64,000 bases of DNA from Paramacrobiotus metropolitanus (taxonomy: Eukaryota; Tardigrada; Eutardigrada; Parachela; Macrobiotidae): positions 558,001 to 622,000 of the forward strand of contig NW_026570285.1 of NCBI RefSeq assembly GCF_019649055.1, read 5' to 3'. Position 1 is the stretch's first letter. Each line of letters begins with the position of its first letter. The translations under genes and the position numbers were made by a program. Below the pieces are notes generated by a model. The model was given only the letters and a program-made list of their open reading frames with translations, ran no database searches and was not told where the DNA came from. Positions 21,916 to 32,345 of this stretch are shown here, in pieces.

Positions 21916-22980
21916 TTTTATCAATTACAATATCTGCACAACATAACTCCATAATGCCAAATAAATTTCCTATAATGCCACTTAATCTTTCTATATTTTA
22001 CCACAATATCCTTTTCCACATTTTCCGTAATATATTTTCTATTTTCCTTCATATATTCCATATTTTCCTTTTCTTACATAATATCTTTCATCATTTATTA
22101 ACATAAATATTATTTCTACCACTTTATTAATCAACTCACTATACCTTAAGATAATTTTCATTTTAACTTCCGCCTATCCAAATCACTCATTTCCAACTTT
22201 TTTGACATTCTAAAACTAAATGATGATATAACATTTAAAGCAAATCTCTCGTAGAATCAAATCAATTTCCATTCTTAAATCGTAGCGAAAGACCTCTAAG
22301 TTCAGCGCCAATGCAAAAATGTTTCTGTGTTCGTTTCGAAAGGTTGTTACCGAAGGTCATTACGAAAATGTTCCTGGCTCGTTATATTCTTAGGTTAAAT
22401 TATTGATATTGTTAATAACTAAAAGTGCTACTGGTAGAACGTTAAAAATTATTTATCTTTCACACATGCGAAAAGCTGCTACGCTCCGGTCTGCCAATGC
22501 ACACCTAGTTTTCCTACTTTACAAACGTACTCTCAACAGCATTTACACACCAAACATCCGAATATACAGATATACTGTATAAAATTGCAAGAAAAAATTA
22601 ACTTACCTCCTTAAAAACTAACCTTCTTAATACTAACCACCTTAAAACTATCCTTTTAAACCGCACTGCCATAAAGTCAAACGCCAACAAATACTCTATT
22701 TATTCCTTAATATCTTTTAATCTATTTTACTTAAGAAACCAAATACATTAAAAATTTAACAATAATTAAAAAAAATCCACTAAAAACAAATATTCCTTAC
22801 TTGTCACAAATTTGCCAAAATTCCTTCAAACACCTCTTCCCAGGCACTCCAAATCACTCTCCACCTTACTACAACAACCTTTACAATTCAAACTATCAAA
22901 AAAGACCTCACAACACAATCCACACAACAAACTTCTCACAACTTCCCTTAACCAACTAAATTTCAACCGCACTCCGATTT

Positions 22981-22992
22981 CCTTTTATATAC
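22981..22992 (-). promoter_or_regulatory. TATA box, minus strand
   Basis: GTATATAAAAGG on the minus strand closely matches the metazoan TATA consensus. It lies upstream of the minus-strand exons at 21.2-21.5 kb, with no competing plus-strand gene near. It would set a start about 30 bp further down (around 22955). Confidence 0.5.
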
Positions 22993-23351
22993 CCACAGCA
23001 CACTATGCTTCACAAAACCACCAATCACCAGGAAATACCTACCTCCCCCATCCGATAACTTCCAATCCAAAATCATTTCGTCAGAGAACTTTAAAAGCGG
23101 CCTCATTTATATCGAAGCACCCAACCCGAAAATCGTCCTTGACAGGACACATATGGCTAAACTACTGCTTCTACAAAAAAGACTACCCTTACAAATTCTA
23201 CACAACAGAGCCATATGGTCTCGGGTGCTAAACACCCTCTGTCGCAGTGGCAACCCCACCGCCTGCCGGAAAATGTAATACGGCCGTAATAGCTTTACAC
23301 TATTACATAACGCTACGTAGGTAAAATGAGCAATGCTCTGACTTTGAAATT

Positions 23352-23457
23352 TTTTGGCCACGCAACTGATGAATAGGGAATCTGCAGGCCCGCGTGCATA
23401 ACTGCTCTTTTGGCCACGCAACTGATGAATAGGGAATCTGCAGGCCCGCGTGCATAA
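23352..23457. repeat. tandem duplication, two 50-bp units
   Basis: 23352-23401 and 23408-23457 are essentially identical (TTTTGGCCACGCAACTGATG...), a 56-bp period with a 6-bp spacer. This is a recent local duplication. Confidence 0.85.
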
Positions 23458-23510
23458 GACTAAAGTAAGGCTCATTTTACAGGAATGCGTTATAGCCGTG
23501 ACAAGTGTAA

Positions 23511-23784
23511 GGGGCCATCCATAAATTACGTAACGCCAAAATTCACGGTTTTGAATACTCCCCTCCCCCTCTGTCACGAATGCTAACAAAACTGAGATCC
23601 CCTACCCTAAGCGTCACGTAATAAAATCAAAACCCGTCCATAAGCTATACCATTGTGACGTCATAATTGTAACAGAACGTAACAAATTTTTTAAGGCCCC
23701 CCTCCCCTTCGTCATAAATGGTAACGTTTCAAGGACTGGGGCCCCCCTTCCCCTGCTTGCGTTACGTAATTTATGGATGGTCCC
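23511..23784. mobile_element. MITE, PIF/Harbinger-like
   Basis: A 274-bp element with terminal inverted repeats GGGGCCATCCATAAATTACG... and ...CGTAATTTATGGATGGTCCC, flanked by TAA on both sides (23508-23510; 23785-23787). A 3-bp TWA target duplication and GGG-starting ends fit PIF/Harbinger. No coding capacity. Confidence 0.75.
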
Positions 23785-24217
23785 TAATCAAAAAGCCGGT
23801 TACACTTGGCATCATAAAGGTGCTCCATTAGCCGTACTGCGTTATGCATATCAGTTGATTTGTTGTAATAAACGTCTTCTGAAGACCGGTGTATAATCGC
23901 GTTCGTTATTATTGCAACTATTTCACATGACCCAAATACTTAATGGATCGGCCTGTTGTGGCAAATGATAAGCAACACAGAAGCCTTCGCACAAAGGCCA
24001 TCCAGCACACCGATATGAGATGATTTCAATTAAGCAATGCCAGAAAGTTGTGTAAATTCTGAATACATAAAGGCGATCAACCATTTGCCATGTCACTTAT
24101 TTAGCAACCATATCTCAGCACATCAGTCTAAACTCTAAACAGCTTGGAAGTTACGAGAATTTTATGATTATTGCTGCATCCTGTGACTGTATTGTTCCGG
24201 TAGTAAAAATCGCAGAG

Positions 24218-26259
24218 ATGTCTCGAACAGCATTCGTAATACTAGTAGACGTTTCCACCAGGATGAAGCAGGTGTACTCCGACATACAACCAAAAACCGA
24301 GGACGCAAAATTCTCTCGTATACAATCCGTATTTAATTCGGTTGTACAAATTGCATCTGAAGAAAGTGGAAAAACAGACTGTGAATTATCTGCAATGGCA
24401 TTTGGGGTCAAAACGAAATCCTACGACCAGCATCTTGTCAACATTTTTTCGTTACTGGAGTTTCAAAATACTGTTCACCAAACCATGAGGGAAAACGGGT
24501 ACACCCCCAGCGACGACAGGTGTTATCCAGGGTCTCACCCCCTAACGGCAAAAGCAAAGTCATGCAGCGAGGTATGTTTATATCTGCATAATCAAAGTTA
24601 TTAGTGATGCGAATTTAAGAATAGGTTCTACAATGGCGGGTTACCAAAATTTTGATTTTCGAAACTTTGTGACTGCAATCAGCATGGTCTGGTCCACCTT
24701 CAGCCCAAAGTTCAGTTAAATCAAATTGCAACTTAAAATGTTATAAATTTTTTTGTGATAGTTGCTCCTATTGTTTTGGCGGACCGACGATCTTTCTGCT
24801 CTGCTGCCACCTGTGGTCAATAGCGCACAGTCGAATGAATGACCATAACTGGCAATAGAACAGGAAAAAGGCGTCTAGAATAACAATCGAATGGCATGCG
24901 TAAGAGGAAGCAGACCAAAAGCATGTATACACAGTGAGGACACCAAGCGATAACAAGTCCCGCGAGACAAAGGGATAGGCATTAACAGTGCTCTGTGAGC
25001 GCCAGTGGTCATTCTCTGCTCATATAACTGTGGCGGCATTGCAGGCGCAAAAGTGAAGTATTCCCCGAAAGTGTAAAACAAAGAAAGTTCTTCGCTGAAT
25101 ACTAAACAATCTGACAAGTTTAATCCGTAAAATCTATAACTAATTTGCAAAACCTAAGAAAATTCCCAACTTTGTTCCGTACGTTAAAAAAACATTTGTT
25201 AAAACTTTGTGGAGCGTTTTTGTAGATTACTGTTTCCTAACTTCGTACAGAGAAATAAAGGTGTCATCGGGTGTACAAAAATGCAAATTTCAACCGCACT
25301 GTAAACTTTTTAAAAAAAAGCTCTTCACAAAGTTTTTCATATTCCAGTGTGCATACGCTGCGTCTAAGTCAAAATTAATTTTTTTGGAAATCAATGAAAT
25401 TTTTTATAACGGTTTACAAATTTGCAGTGAATAACGTCAGTTTCTTCCGCTTAAAAACATACAAATCATTTTTTAGATCCTTTCACGAGCCAGATAGACC
25501 CTTTCACGATTTATTAACAATCTCTTGCAGGATAGTTTTCTCGATTCCATGATGTCGATACTAGCATTGTGGCATCGACGCGGTGGACTACTACGTCGTT
25601 TTATTATGCACTTGTTCGAGTCGACCAGCCACATGTGGCCGCACAACAGATTTCCCATTCTGCACCCCACCGGCGTATACGGGTTTCTTTACCTTAGACA
25701 TGTTGACCACAAGGCGGAATCAGCCTTGCGGGGAGAACCGGTCAACGTCCACACCATGGACCCTGTCTACATCGAAGTGAATTACCACCGCATCATTCGT
25801 AAAGCGGCTGCTAACGTCCACCCACCTCTAACTCAAATGGAAACGGAACGGCTGGCTGTGGCAATCGAGCTGGTTTTCAGCCCGCTACAGGATGAGCAGC
25901 AGGATAACTTACTGCGCGCTGTTTCCAGTGTTGCTCCTCGGTTGACAGCGCAGCAGCAGGTGGAAATTCTAAGCGGAAAAGAAAATATCACTAAAGCGTT
26001 AACCGTAGAGCAACAGAAACAACTGTTCTTGGCTAGTACCCGGATTATGGCGATTACGATCGAGCAGGTAGAGAGATTGTTTTACAGCATGATGGAAATC
26101 GAACACGAAATGACAGCGGAGCAAATGAAGCAAATCGTGGTTCAAGTTTTGGAATTATTTGGGGTGCGGTTCGTAGAACTTCAGTTTGCTTGGGAAATCA
26201 AGAGGGAAGAAATCAAGAGAGAAGAAATCGAGAGAGACGCAGTTTCGAAGTTGAAGCCG
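24218..26259 (+). CDS. vWA-like domain and helical-repeat exons
   Basis: Exon 1 (24218-24571) starts MSRTAFVILVDVSTRM, an N-terminal von Willebrand A strand with the DxSxS metal site partly kept (DVSTR), and ends GAG|GTATGT. An upstream ATG at 24164 is possible but would add residues before the first strand. Exon 2 (25531-26259) begins after TCTCTTGCAG in the same phase (DSFLDSMMSILALWHRRGG) and continues into several repeated amphipathic helices (LTQMETERLAVAI, LQDEQQDNLLRAV, LTAQQQVEILS, LTVEQQKQLF, MTAEQMKQIV) and a charged coil (REEIKREEIERD), ending CCG|GTAAGC. It probably continues into the exons at 30.7-34.3 kb. Confidence 0.6.
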
Positions 26260-26306
26260 GTAAGCTTGCTAATATTTTCAGTAAGAAGGGCTAATAGTAA
26301 CTACGA

Positions 26307-26696
26307 GGCCCGCGCTCAAGCTCTGATTCTGACTCAGACTCTGACCGCTCCAGCTCTGAGTCTGACTACGCAAAGTCTGACTCTGACTGTCCAAACTCTG
26401 ACTCTGACTGAATAACCTAAGAAACCTAAGAAAACTAAGAAACCTAAGAAAACTAAGAAACCTAAGAAACCTAAGAAACCTAAGGAACCTAAGAAACCTA
26501 AGAAACCTAAGAAACCTAAGAAACTTAAGAAACCTAAGAAACCTAAGAAACCAAAAAAACCTAAGAAACCTAGGAAACCTAAGAAACCTATTAAGAAACC
26601 TTAGAAATCTTCAGAGTCAGAGTCAGAGTTTGAGTAGTCAGAGTCAGAGTTTGAGTGGTCAGAATCAGAGTCATAGTCAGAGTTGGAGTCTAGGCC
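26307..26696. mobile_element. foldback element C in an intron
   Basis: Starts GGCCCGCGCTCAAGCTCTGA and ends GTTGGAGTCTAGGCC, as element B does. TCTGAC-type arms surround an array of about 17 CCTAAGAAA units with a few substitutions. It lies just downstream of the exon-2 donor at 26260. No target duplication was visible. Confidence 0.88.
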
Positions 26697-27178
26697 GGAA
26701 ATGTTTCGAAAGGAAAAGCAGCAATACAGTATTCGAGCACTTGTGTCCAGTGTTATTTTACTGTTGTCGTAATACGGAAAAGTGATGTGATAGCGATCAG
26801 TTTCATAGTTTTAAATTAGGTGATTAAGTCTGCGATGGTAAAAAGAAGATTTGTGATTTTGATTCTGTTTACGAAATAGTTGCTAACATAATGGAATGCC
26901 CGTGCTGCACGACCCGGGCAAGGCGATCCCGAATTGTCGCACGTTTTTTAGGTGATCACGAATATTAACCCTGTCCTCGTAATGATTGCAAAAGATTTGC
27001 AACTGTGGTTAGATGGGCACAAAATCGGCGGCCAAACAGCCACTGCGTTAGAAGTGCTATTCGTTTGCAAGAAAAGAGTTGTGAGGCCAGCCTTCATGCT
27101 ACGTACACGCCAATCTCTGTGTGAGGCGAGAAGCGGCTCACGTACAGCGATAAAGTCTTTCAAATGATTTCAACGTTT
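26697..27178. other. no gene seen
   Basis: AT-rich presumed intron. The last 50 bases (GAGAAGCGGCTCACGTACAG...) match the sequence just before the second tRNA-like repeat (49455-49506) and belong to that repeat. Confidence 0.5.
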
Positions 27179-27250
27179 GCGCCGTGGTGCAGTGGTACTG
27201 CATACGCGGATCTAACGACGTAGCCAAGGTTCGATTCCCCCATCGGCGCC
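27179..27250 (+). repeat. tRNA-derived repeat (SINE-head-like), copy 1
   Basis: The acceptor stem GCGCCG pairs with CGGCGC. A D-arm TGCA...TGCA and Pol III box A (TGGTGCAGTGG) and box B (GGTTCGATTCC) are present. The anticodon region TACGCGGATCTAACGACGTA forms a 4-5 bp stem with a 12-nt loop instead of a 7-nt loop, so it is not a standard tRNA. It shares about 50 bp of 5' flank with copy 2 at 49507, which indicates a dispersed repeat. Confidence 0.6.
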
Positions 27251-27360
27251 TGTTTCAGTCATATCTCGGTTTCCCTCGGATTGCGCCCTGCTTACATCTG
27301 CATTAATTGGAATCGAAGGTGTATCACATACATAGAAATCTTGATATAAGCGCGCAAGTC

Positions 27361-28019
27361 TTAAGGGATTTGGCCCGGTACATAGTACCAAATTCGGGCA
27401 CATACACGAGGACTTTCGCTGTCGCGCACTCCCCAACACTTTCCTGCATTGCTTTATGATATTTTGTAGCCAAAGGATTCGTATACGTAGGCGAAAAAAC
27501 TGTTTGTGCGCGCAACATCCGGTTCGGGAGTTATTTGTGAAATAAAAGCTTAAACGCGGAGGTGTACAAAGTCTCATTATGACCCCATGCTCTTCAAATT
27601 TTGCACGAAAACGCATTAAAAGATCGTTTACCGAACCAGCTCTACCATTTTTTCAAATTTTAAAATGAATTTCAAAATTTTAAAAATTAATTTAAAATTT
27701 GAAAAAAATGGTAGAAAGCTGGTTCGGTACCAAAACGATCTTCATAGTAATGTGTGTTTTCGTGCACAATTTGAAGAGCATCGGTTCATAATGAGACTTT
27801 TGGTACACTTCCGCGCGTTTAAACTTTTGGAATTTTATTTCACTATATCTCCCGAACCGGACGTTTGCGCGCACAAACTGTTTTTTCGCCTATGTATACG
27901 AATCCTTTGGCAACAAGATGTTATAAAGCAATGCAAAAAAGTGTTTAGGAGTGCGCGACAGCGAAAGTGCTCGTGTATGTACCCGAATTTGGTACTATGT
28001 ACCTGGCCAAATCCCTTAA
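27361..28019. mobile_element. palindromic MITE with TTAA ends, 659 bp
   Basis: The whole element is an imperfect palindrome. The ends are TTAAGGGATTTGGCC and GGCCAAATCCCTTAA, so TTAA may be the target duplication, as in piggyBac-type insertions. Both halves carry GCGCGCA, ACTTTCGCTGTCGCGCAC and an AT-rich centre (AATTTTAAAAT). There is no coding capacity. Related copies are at 15643, 40140, 40711, 56398 and 60162. Confidence 0.85.
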
Positions 28020-29030
28020 CGATATTCCAATTTTATCGATTTCGCTAGCCCGAAGCTCGAAGCGAAACTTACATGTCCACGTGTTTCGTAATAACAACTT
28101 AGTGTGTACAGATAGAACTGTAGATTTTCTGCACACCTTGTAGGTCAGTTTTCAGTGAAAATAATGATGTCAAAAAAAGATTTAGGAAATTACCCTGGAA
28201 AAGGTTAAGATTTTATCATTTCGGAAATGGTAAATTCCTGCCTTTTCCCACCATTATCCGAACATCCAGCGATCTGGTTTGCCTGCGTGGCAAAAGCAGG
28301 ACTCTGTCACATACGTAGTTGAGGTTTGTATAATTTGCGCTGTAATTTGAGTTTACGGATAATTTGCGCTATTTCGATTTGGAGCACTTTTTACATGCTG
28401 CCGATTTGGCAGGGTTCCCAGGTCTAAATTAGTAACCGTAATTTGATCTTGTAGTCCAGTGATCGCCGTAGTACGGCAGTAGGTTCTAGACTCCGCTCTG
28501 TACAATCGACTATCTGCCGTTTCCGTAGTCACATAACTACCCTCCGGGCATACGGTCAACAAGTGCATACTAAAGTGCACTTCGATGAACTTTATATTCC
28601 GGCCACACTTTGACTTTGATGCGCTAGTTGGAATGCAGTATGAATAACCGCCTTCGATGGCGACAGCAAGTTATCTCACATGCACTTGATCCAGCCGGGA
28701 TTCTAACTTTACGTACAGTGTTCATACTGCATCCTCACCTAACCGGAATGAGTTTAGCAGAGCCATGCCCATTGCCATGTCCCCCATGCCCAGCACTGAT
28801 AATCTCATTCCGGCAATAATATCCCACTTCACCAACACTTTTTATCACAGTCCAGCAATCTCCCTCATGCATAATTATTTTGCTGACGCATAAATAAGGT
28901 TTTGGCAACGCTCAGTTTTTATAGGTCACCGATTGACCGGAAGTTCAGTTTTCAGTCACCCAGTTCACCAGTTTAGGCAAAGGGTTACCGTTCTGGGGAT
29001 GACTGCAGGGTAACACGACAGAAATATCCG
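28020..29030. other. no gene seen
   Basis: Sequence without recognisable genes. 28560-28600 has a small hairpin-like AAGTGCAT...AAGTGCACTT. It is probably intronic if the 24-34 kb exons form one gene. Confidence 0.35.
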
Positions 29031-29120
29031 GGGGAACACTTTTGCCGGGCACATACTGCTCTAGGTTGGTATTTGTTTACCAACCTAGAGTAGGTATGTG
29101 ACCGGCAAAAGTGTTGCCCC
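29031..29120. repeat. 90-nt imperfect hairpin
   Basis: Left arm GGGGAACACTTTTGCCGG...CTCTAGGTTGGTA pairs with TACCAACCTAGAG...CCGGCAAAAGTGTTGCCCC with about three mismatches or bulges and a 6-nt loop. Size and shape resemble a microRNA precursor, or a very small foldback element. Confidence 0.7.
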
Positions 29121-29129
29121 GTATATCGC

Positions 29130-29590
29130 TAAGGCTCTTTTGCCGCACAGAGAACAAAATGCGGCACTGAAGTTGGTGGGCTTTTTTGTCGCAATCAGAG
29201 GTGCATTAGCCACAAGCTATTTTGCCGCAGTGCGATAGGTGCGAATGATAAGTTAACTGGTTAGCTATTTTGCTACATACATAAGAAAACAAAAGCAATG
29301 TAAGAAAACCTGAGAAAACACAAGAAAGCTTGAGAAAACACAGAACATTACAAACATAAGAAGGTCTCAGAAAATATAAGAGAACGTATGAAATCAAGAA
29401 ATGTGATTAGACCACATTGACCGCAATATCCAGTTGCCGAAATAAGCGTTGATCGTAGTGAATCTGTGCGGCCGAAAATATTGGACGCGCGCAAAATAGC
29501 TGACTAGCCGAAAACCCACACTGGGGGACGGGCTAACCCGATTAACTGGTCGCAATTACTGTGGCGAAATAGCAGTAGGCTATTTTGACC
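29130..29590. mobile_element. possible degenerate foldback element
   Basis: Both sides contain inverted GGCTATTTTGCCGCA / GCGGCAAAATAGC-like units around a centre (29280-29390) of AAGAAAAC / CTGAGAAAACA units that recall the CCTAAGAAA core. Boundaries and ends are unclear. Confidence 0.35.
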
Positions 29591-30732
29591 AAAAATAGAA
29601 CACTGCACAGTCGCCACTGGTTACTAAAGCTCGTAAATTTTTCGCGCATGGAGCTAAGAGGTCGCGAACATCCCCCTGGCCATCCACGAAATGCCAAAAT
29701 TGTTATTTGGATGAAAATAGGTAGCTGGCACATTGCTTAATCTGACACAATTTAAAATTTTGTATGCATGTGACGCAGTGACCACTGGTGATCCTATAAA
29801 AAAACTTGGTATCCTATAAAAAAATCATTTTGACAGCAGCAGGCTATAGAGAATATTAAAAGCTTTACACAAGATTTTCTGTTAAATTTTATGCAGTTGC
29901 AGTATCATGCGAATCGGTGGCCTAAAAAGCTTTTGTGGGCTATTAACTGGAAGCGTCTTAGTGATCATCCAAAGTAAATATCGTCCAGTAAGAGAAATGG
30001 TTAGACTGGATCCACTTCATACTTTCCTATGACCGCAAAGCGTTGAGTGCGTCCTGAAGACCCGTAGTGTTAACTGGTCGGTATCCAGTATCCCCGTAAG
30101 TTCAGCTTCTAAATTTTATGATAATGTTTCTGCACATTTGCTGGCTGCGGCAAACCAAATGAAGCTTGAATGTGAACAGGAAGAAAACGAGAAATCAAAG
30201 CGAAATAAACCGCGTGAATGCATGGTTGTCAGGATTGGGACGTGAACAGTGCAAACTGAAGGCCAGAAGTTGTGAACCCAGAGACAGGTAGTAGGTTGTG
30301 AACTGATTGGTCACTGAAAAAATCGTATACCGACTTTATGGTTCAGATAAGAAAAATCATTTCTCATGGAATACACCGCCTAAGACAAAACGTCTGGATG
30401 CAAATTTTTCATTCAACTCTTAACTTCCTCGCACGAATTTATCCTTTCTGTACTCATCCCTCTTACTCTTGACCCAAAAATCGAACTAAGCAAACTTAGA
30501 GGACAAAATTTGCGAAGGACGTTTTGAGTGGTTTGAGGACCAAGATGGTCGACGGAGGGTTGGTTTCTCTTGCATCTGCCCTGCGTTTTTTAAATTACAT
30601 AAATTATGCTTTTTTTCCTTCATTTTTTTTACTGTACTTAGTTTAAGCCTGATATGACAGCGCTTTACAAATAACTGCCAAAAATCGATGATCTGTTTAC
30701 CTAAAACCTGGAGCGTGTTGTATTTTTGATAG
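29591..30732. other. no gene seen
   Basis: AT-rich presumed intron. The minus-strand open frame 30486-30776 overlaps the next exon and has no recognisable domain. Confidence 0.35.
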
Positions 30733-30998
30733 ATCAGCTCTGGGTATGATTTGCTGACAACGTTGCTGCGAGACAACGGAGCCCCCTATTGTGACGAATA
30801 CGTTCAAAAGTTCCTAACACAAGAAGAGTGTTTTTTCTTGTACACTTTTTATTATGCGGAGAAGTCCCTCCTAGAAGAAGCTATTAAAGAACTCCCGTCC
30901 GCTTGCCGGCAGGCGATAGCGAAGTATGCGTACAAAGGTTTCAAAAAAGTAGCAACAGGTATCAAAGCAGCAGTGACCATTGACCAATACTTTAAAAG
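30733..30998 (+). CDS. exon of the vWA/peptidase locus
   Basis: Acceptor TATTTTTGATAG, then ISSGYDLLTTLLRDNGAP, LTQEECFFLYTFYYAEK and AIAKYAYKGFKKVATG, with donor AAAAG|GTAATT. It starts in phase 0, matching the exon that ends at 26259. Its end phase does not match the exon at 32346, so an intervening exon or a rearrangement is implied. A diverged copy of its last part plus the first 45 bp of the intron lies at about 32200-32345, beyond foldback element D. Confidence 0.5.
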
Positions 30999-31080
30999 GT
31001 AATTCGAAGTCAGCAAATTTTGTATGGAAAACGTGATCGGTTTTATTTAGCGGCGAAATACAGCAGCAGTGCTTCACTCC

Positions 31081-32182
31081 GGCCTGCGCTGAAAGTCTGA
31101 GTCTGTATATGATTCTGAATGCTAAAAGTCTGAGTCTGAATACTAAAACTCTGGTTCTGATTCCTGGAACCTTGAATCTGAGTGCCAAACTCTGAATCTG
31201 AATAATAAAACTCTGAGTCTGGCAGGTCACGACTCGAGTCTCTAACTAAAATTATAATTATTGCAGTTGTGTTAAAACAATAATTAATAACTCTGGCGAT
31301 AAAAGTTATCTATACAAGTAATTACAGATTAGTATTAGGCGGCGGTAACTGCTCCTAAACAACAATGCGGGGCGCGGGACAGAGACGTTATAAATACCTT
31401 TGTGTGGTAAAAAAAAAGTGGTTCTGCGTCCAGTGTAGGATGAGATAGCCGGTATTCCCTCTGAATTTACCGAACGAGCCTGTGCCAACATAAAACACGC
31501 CCCTGTTAATGTGCTGCTATATTGCATACTCGTGCTGTGGCTACAGCAGGTGGAGCACACAATCATAATAACTGTCACATATGCACTACTTACAAGTTCT
31601 ATTTCCGACTTAATCTAGCTGCAAATGTAGTTGCACGGTGTAACTTTCTGAGCTTACATATTAGGCCTTCCTTTTTGAAACAACTTGTATTAGTTATTTG
31701 CTAGCTGCATTTTTCTTACAATATACTGATTGATGTTTGTAATTTTGCCGTTTAAATTAGCTTTATTCGCATCAAGTTTGAATTATAGTAGGTGCGTGTC
31801 ACTGAGTACAATCACAAGTTATGGTCAGGATGTAAAACATGGCACTGGCACATGCCAGCGGCATTGCCAATGGCATGGCAAGCGATAAAACCTGGAGTTT
31901 CTGGTAACTGGCAACGATCTGGAAGTAATGCGATTTTGTTAACGCGCCTTGTCATCCTATTTTTGTGGTACTTTGCGCAAACGGCGAAATGCAACTCCAA
32001 TATAATTTTAAATAGAGACTCGGGTCGTCCTCGTCACCAGCCAGATTTGGAGCCTTACTATTCAGAGTCACAGTTTGGTATTCAGATTCAGAGTTCCTGG
32101 AATCAAAATCAGACTTTTAGTATTTAGAATCAGTCTTTTAGCATTCAGAATCAGCTTCAAATTCATACTTTCAGCGCAGGCC
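31081..32182. mobile_element. foldback element D, 1.1 kb
   Basis: Starts GGCCTGCGCTGAAAGTCTGA and ends TTTCAGCGCAGGCC. Arms (about 150 bp) consist of TCTGAGTCTGAATAC / TTCAGAATCAG units in opposite orientation. Flanks CTTCACTCC (left) and CTGCACGCC (right) match at 7 of 9, consistent with an aged 9-bp target duplication. The interior (about 820 bp) lacks the CCTAAGAAA core and encodes nothing recognisable. Confidence 0.8.
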
Positions 32183-32345
32183 CTGCACGCCCCGTAGAAG
32201 TCATGGAAGTACCGATATACTTGCGCGTTTACCGGGAAACGACAGCAAAGTATGCGCACGAAGATTCAACACTCAACAGTTTCAGTGACGGTAATTTGAA
32301 GTTATCATTTTTTTGGTATGGAAAACGTGACCGGTTTTATAACAG

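Noticed and set aside
22812-23231. Plus-strand 139-codon protein
   Set aside because: Composition is low-complexity Lys/Thr/Ser/Pro from an AC-rich strand. The minus strand carries a TATA box here, so the sequence is more likely promoter or leader of a minus-strand gene.
26307-26696. CRISPR array
   Set aside because: Regular repeats are present, but there are no spacers and the setting is an animal genome; the structure is a foldback element.
27179-27250. Functional tRNA gene
   Set aside because: No 7-nt anticodon loop can be formed, and the copy at 49507 shares flanking sequence, so a tRNA-derived repeat fits better.
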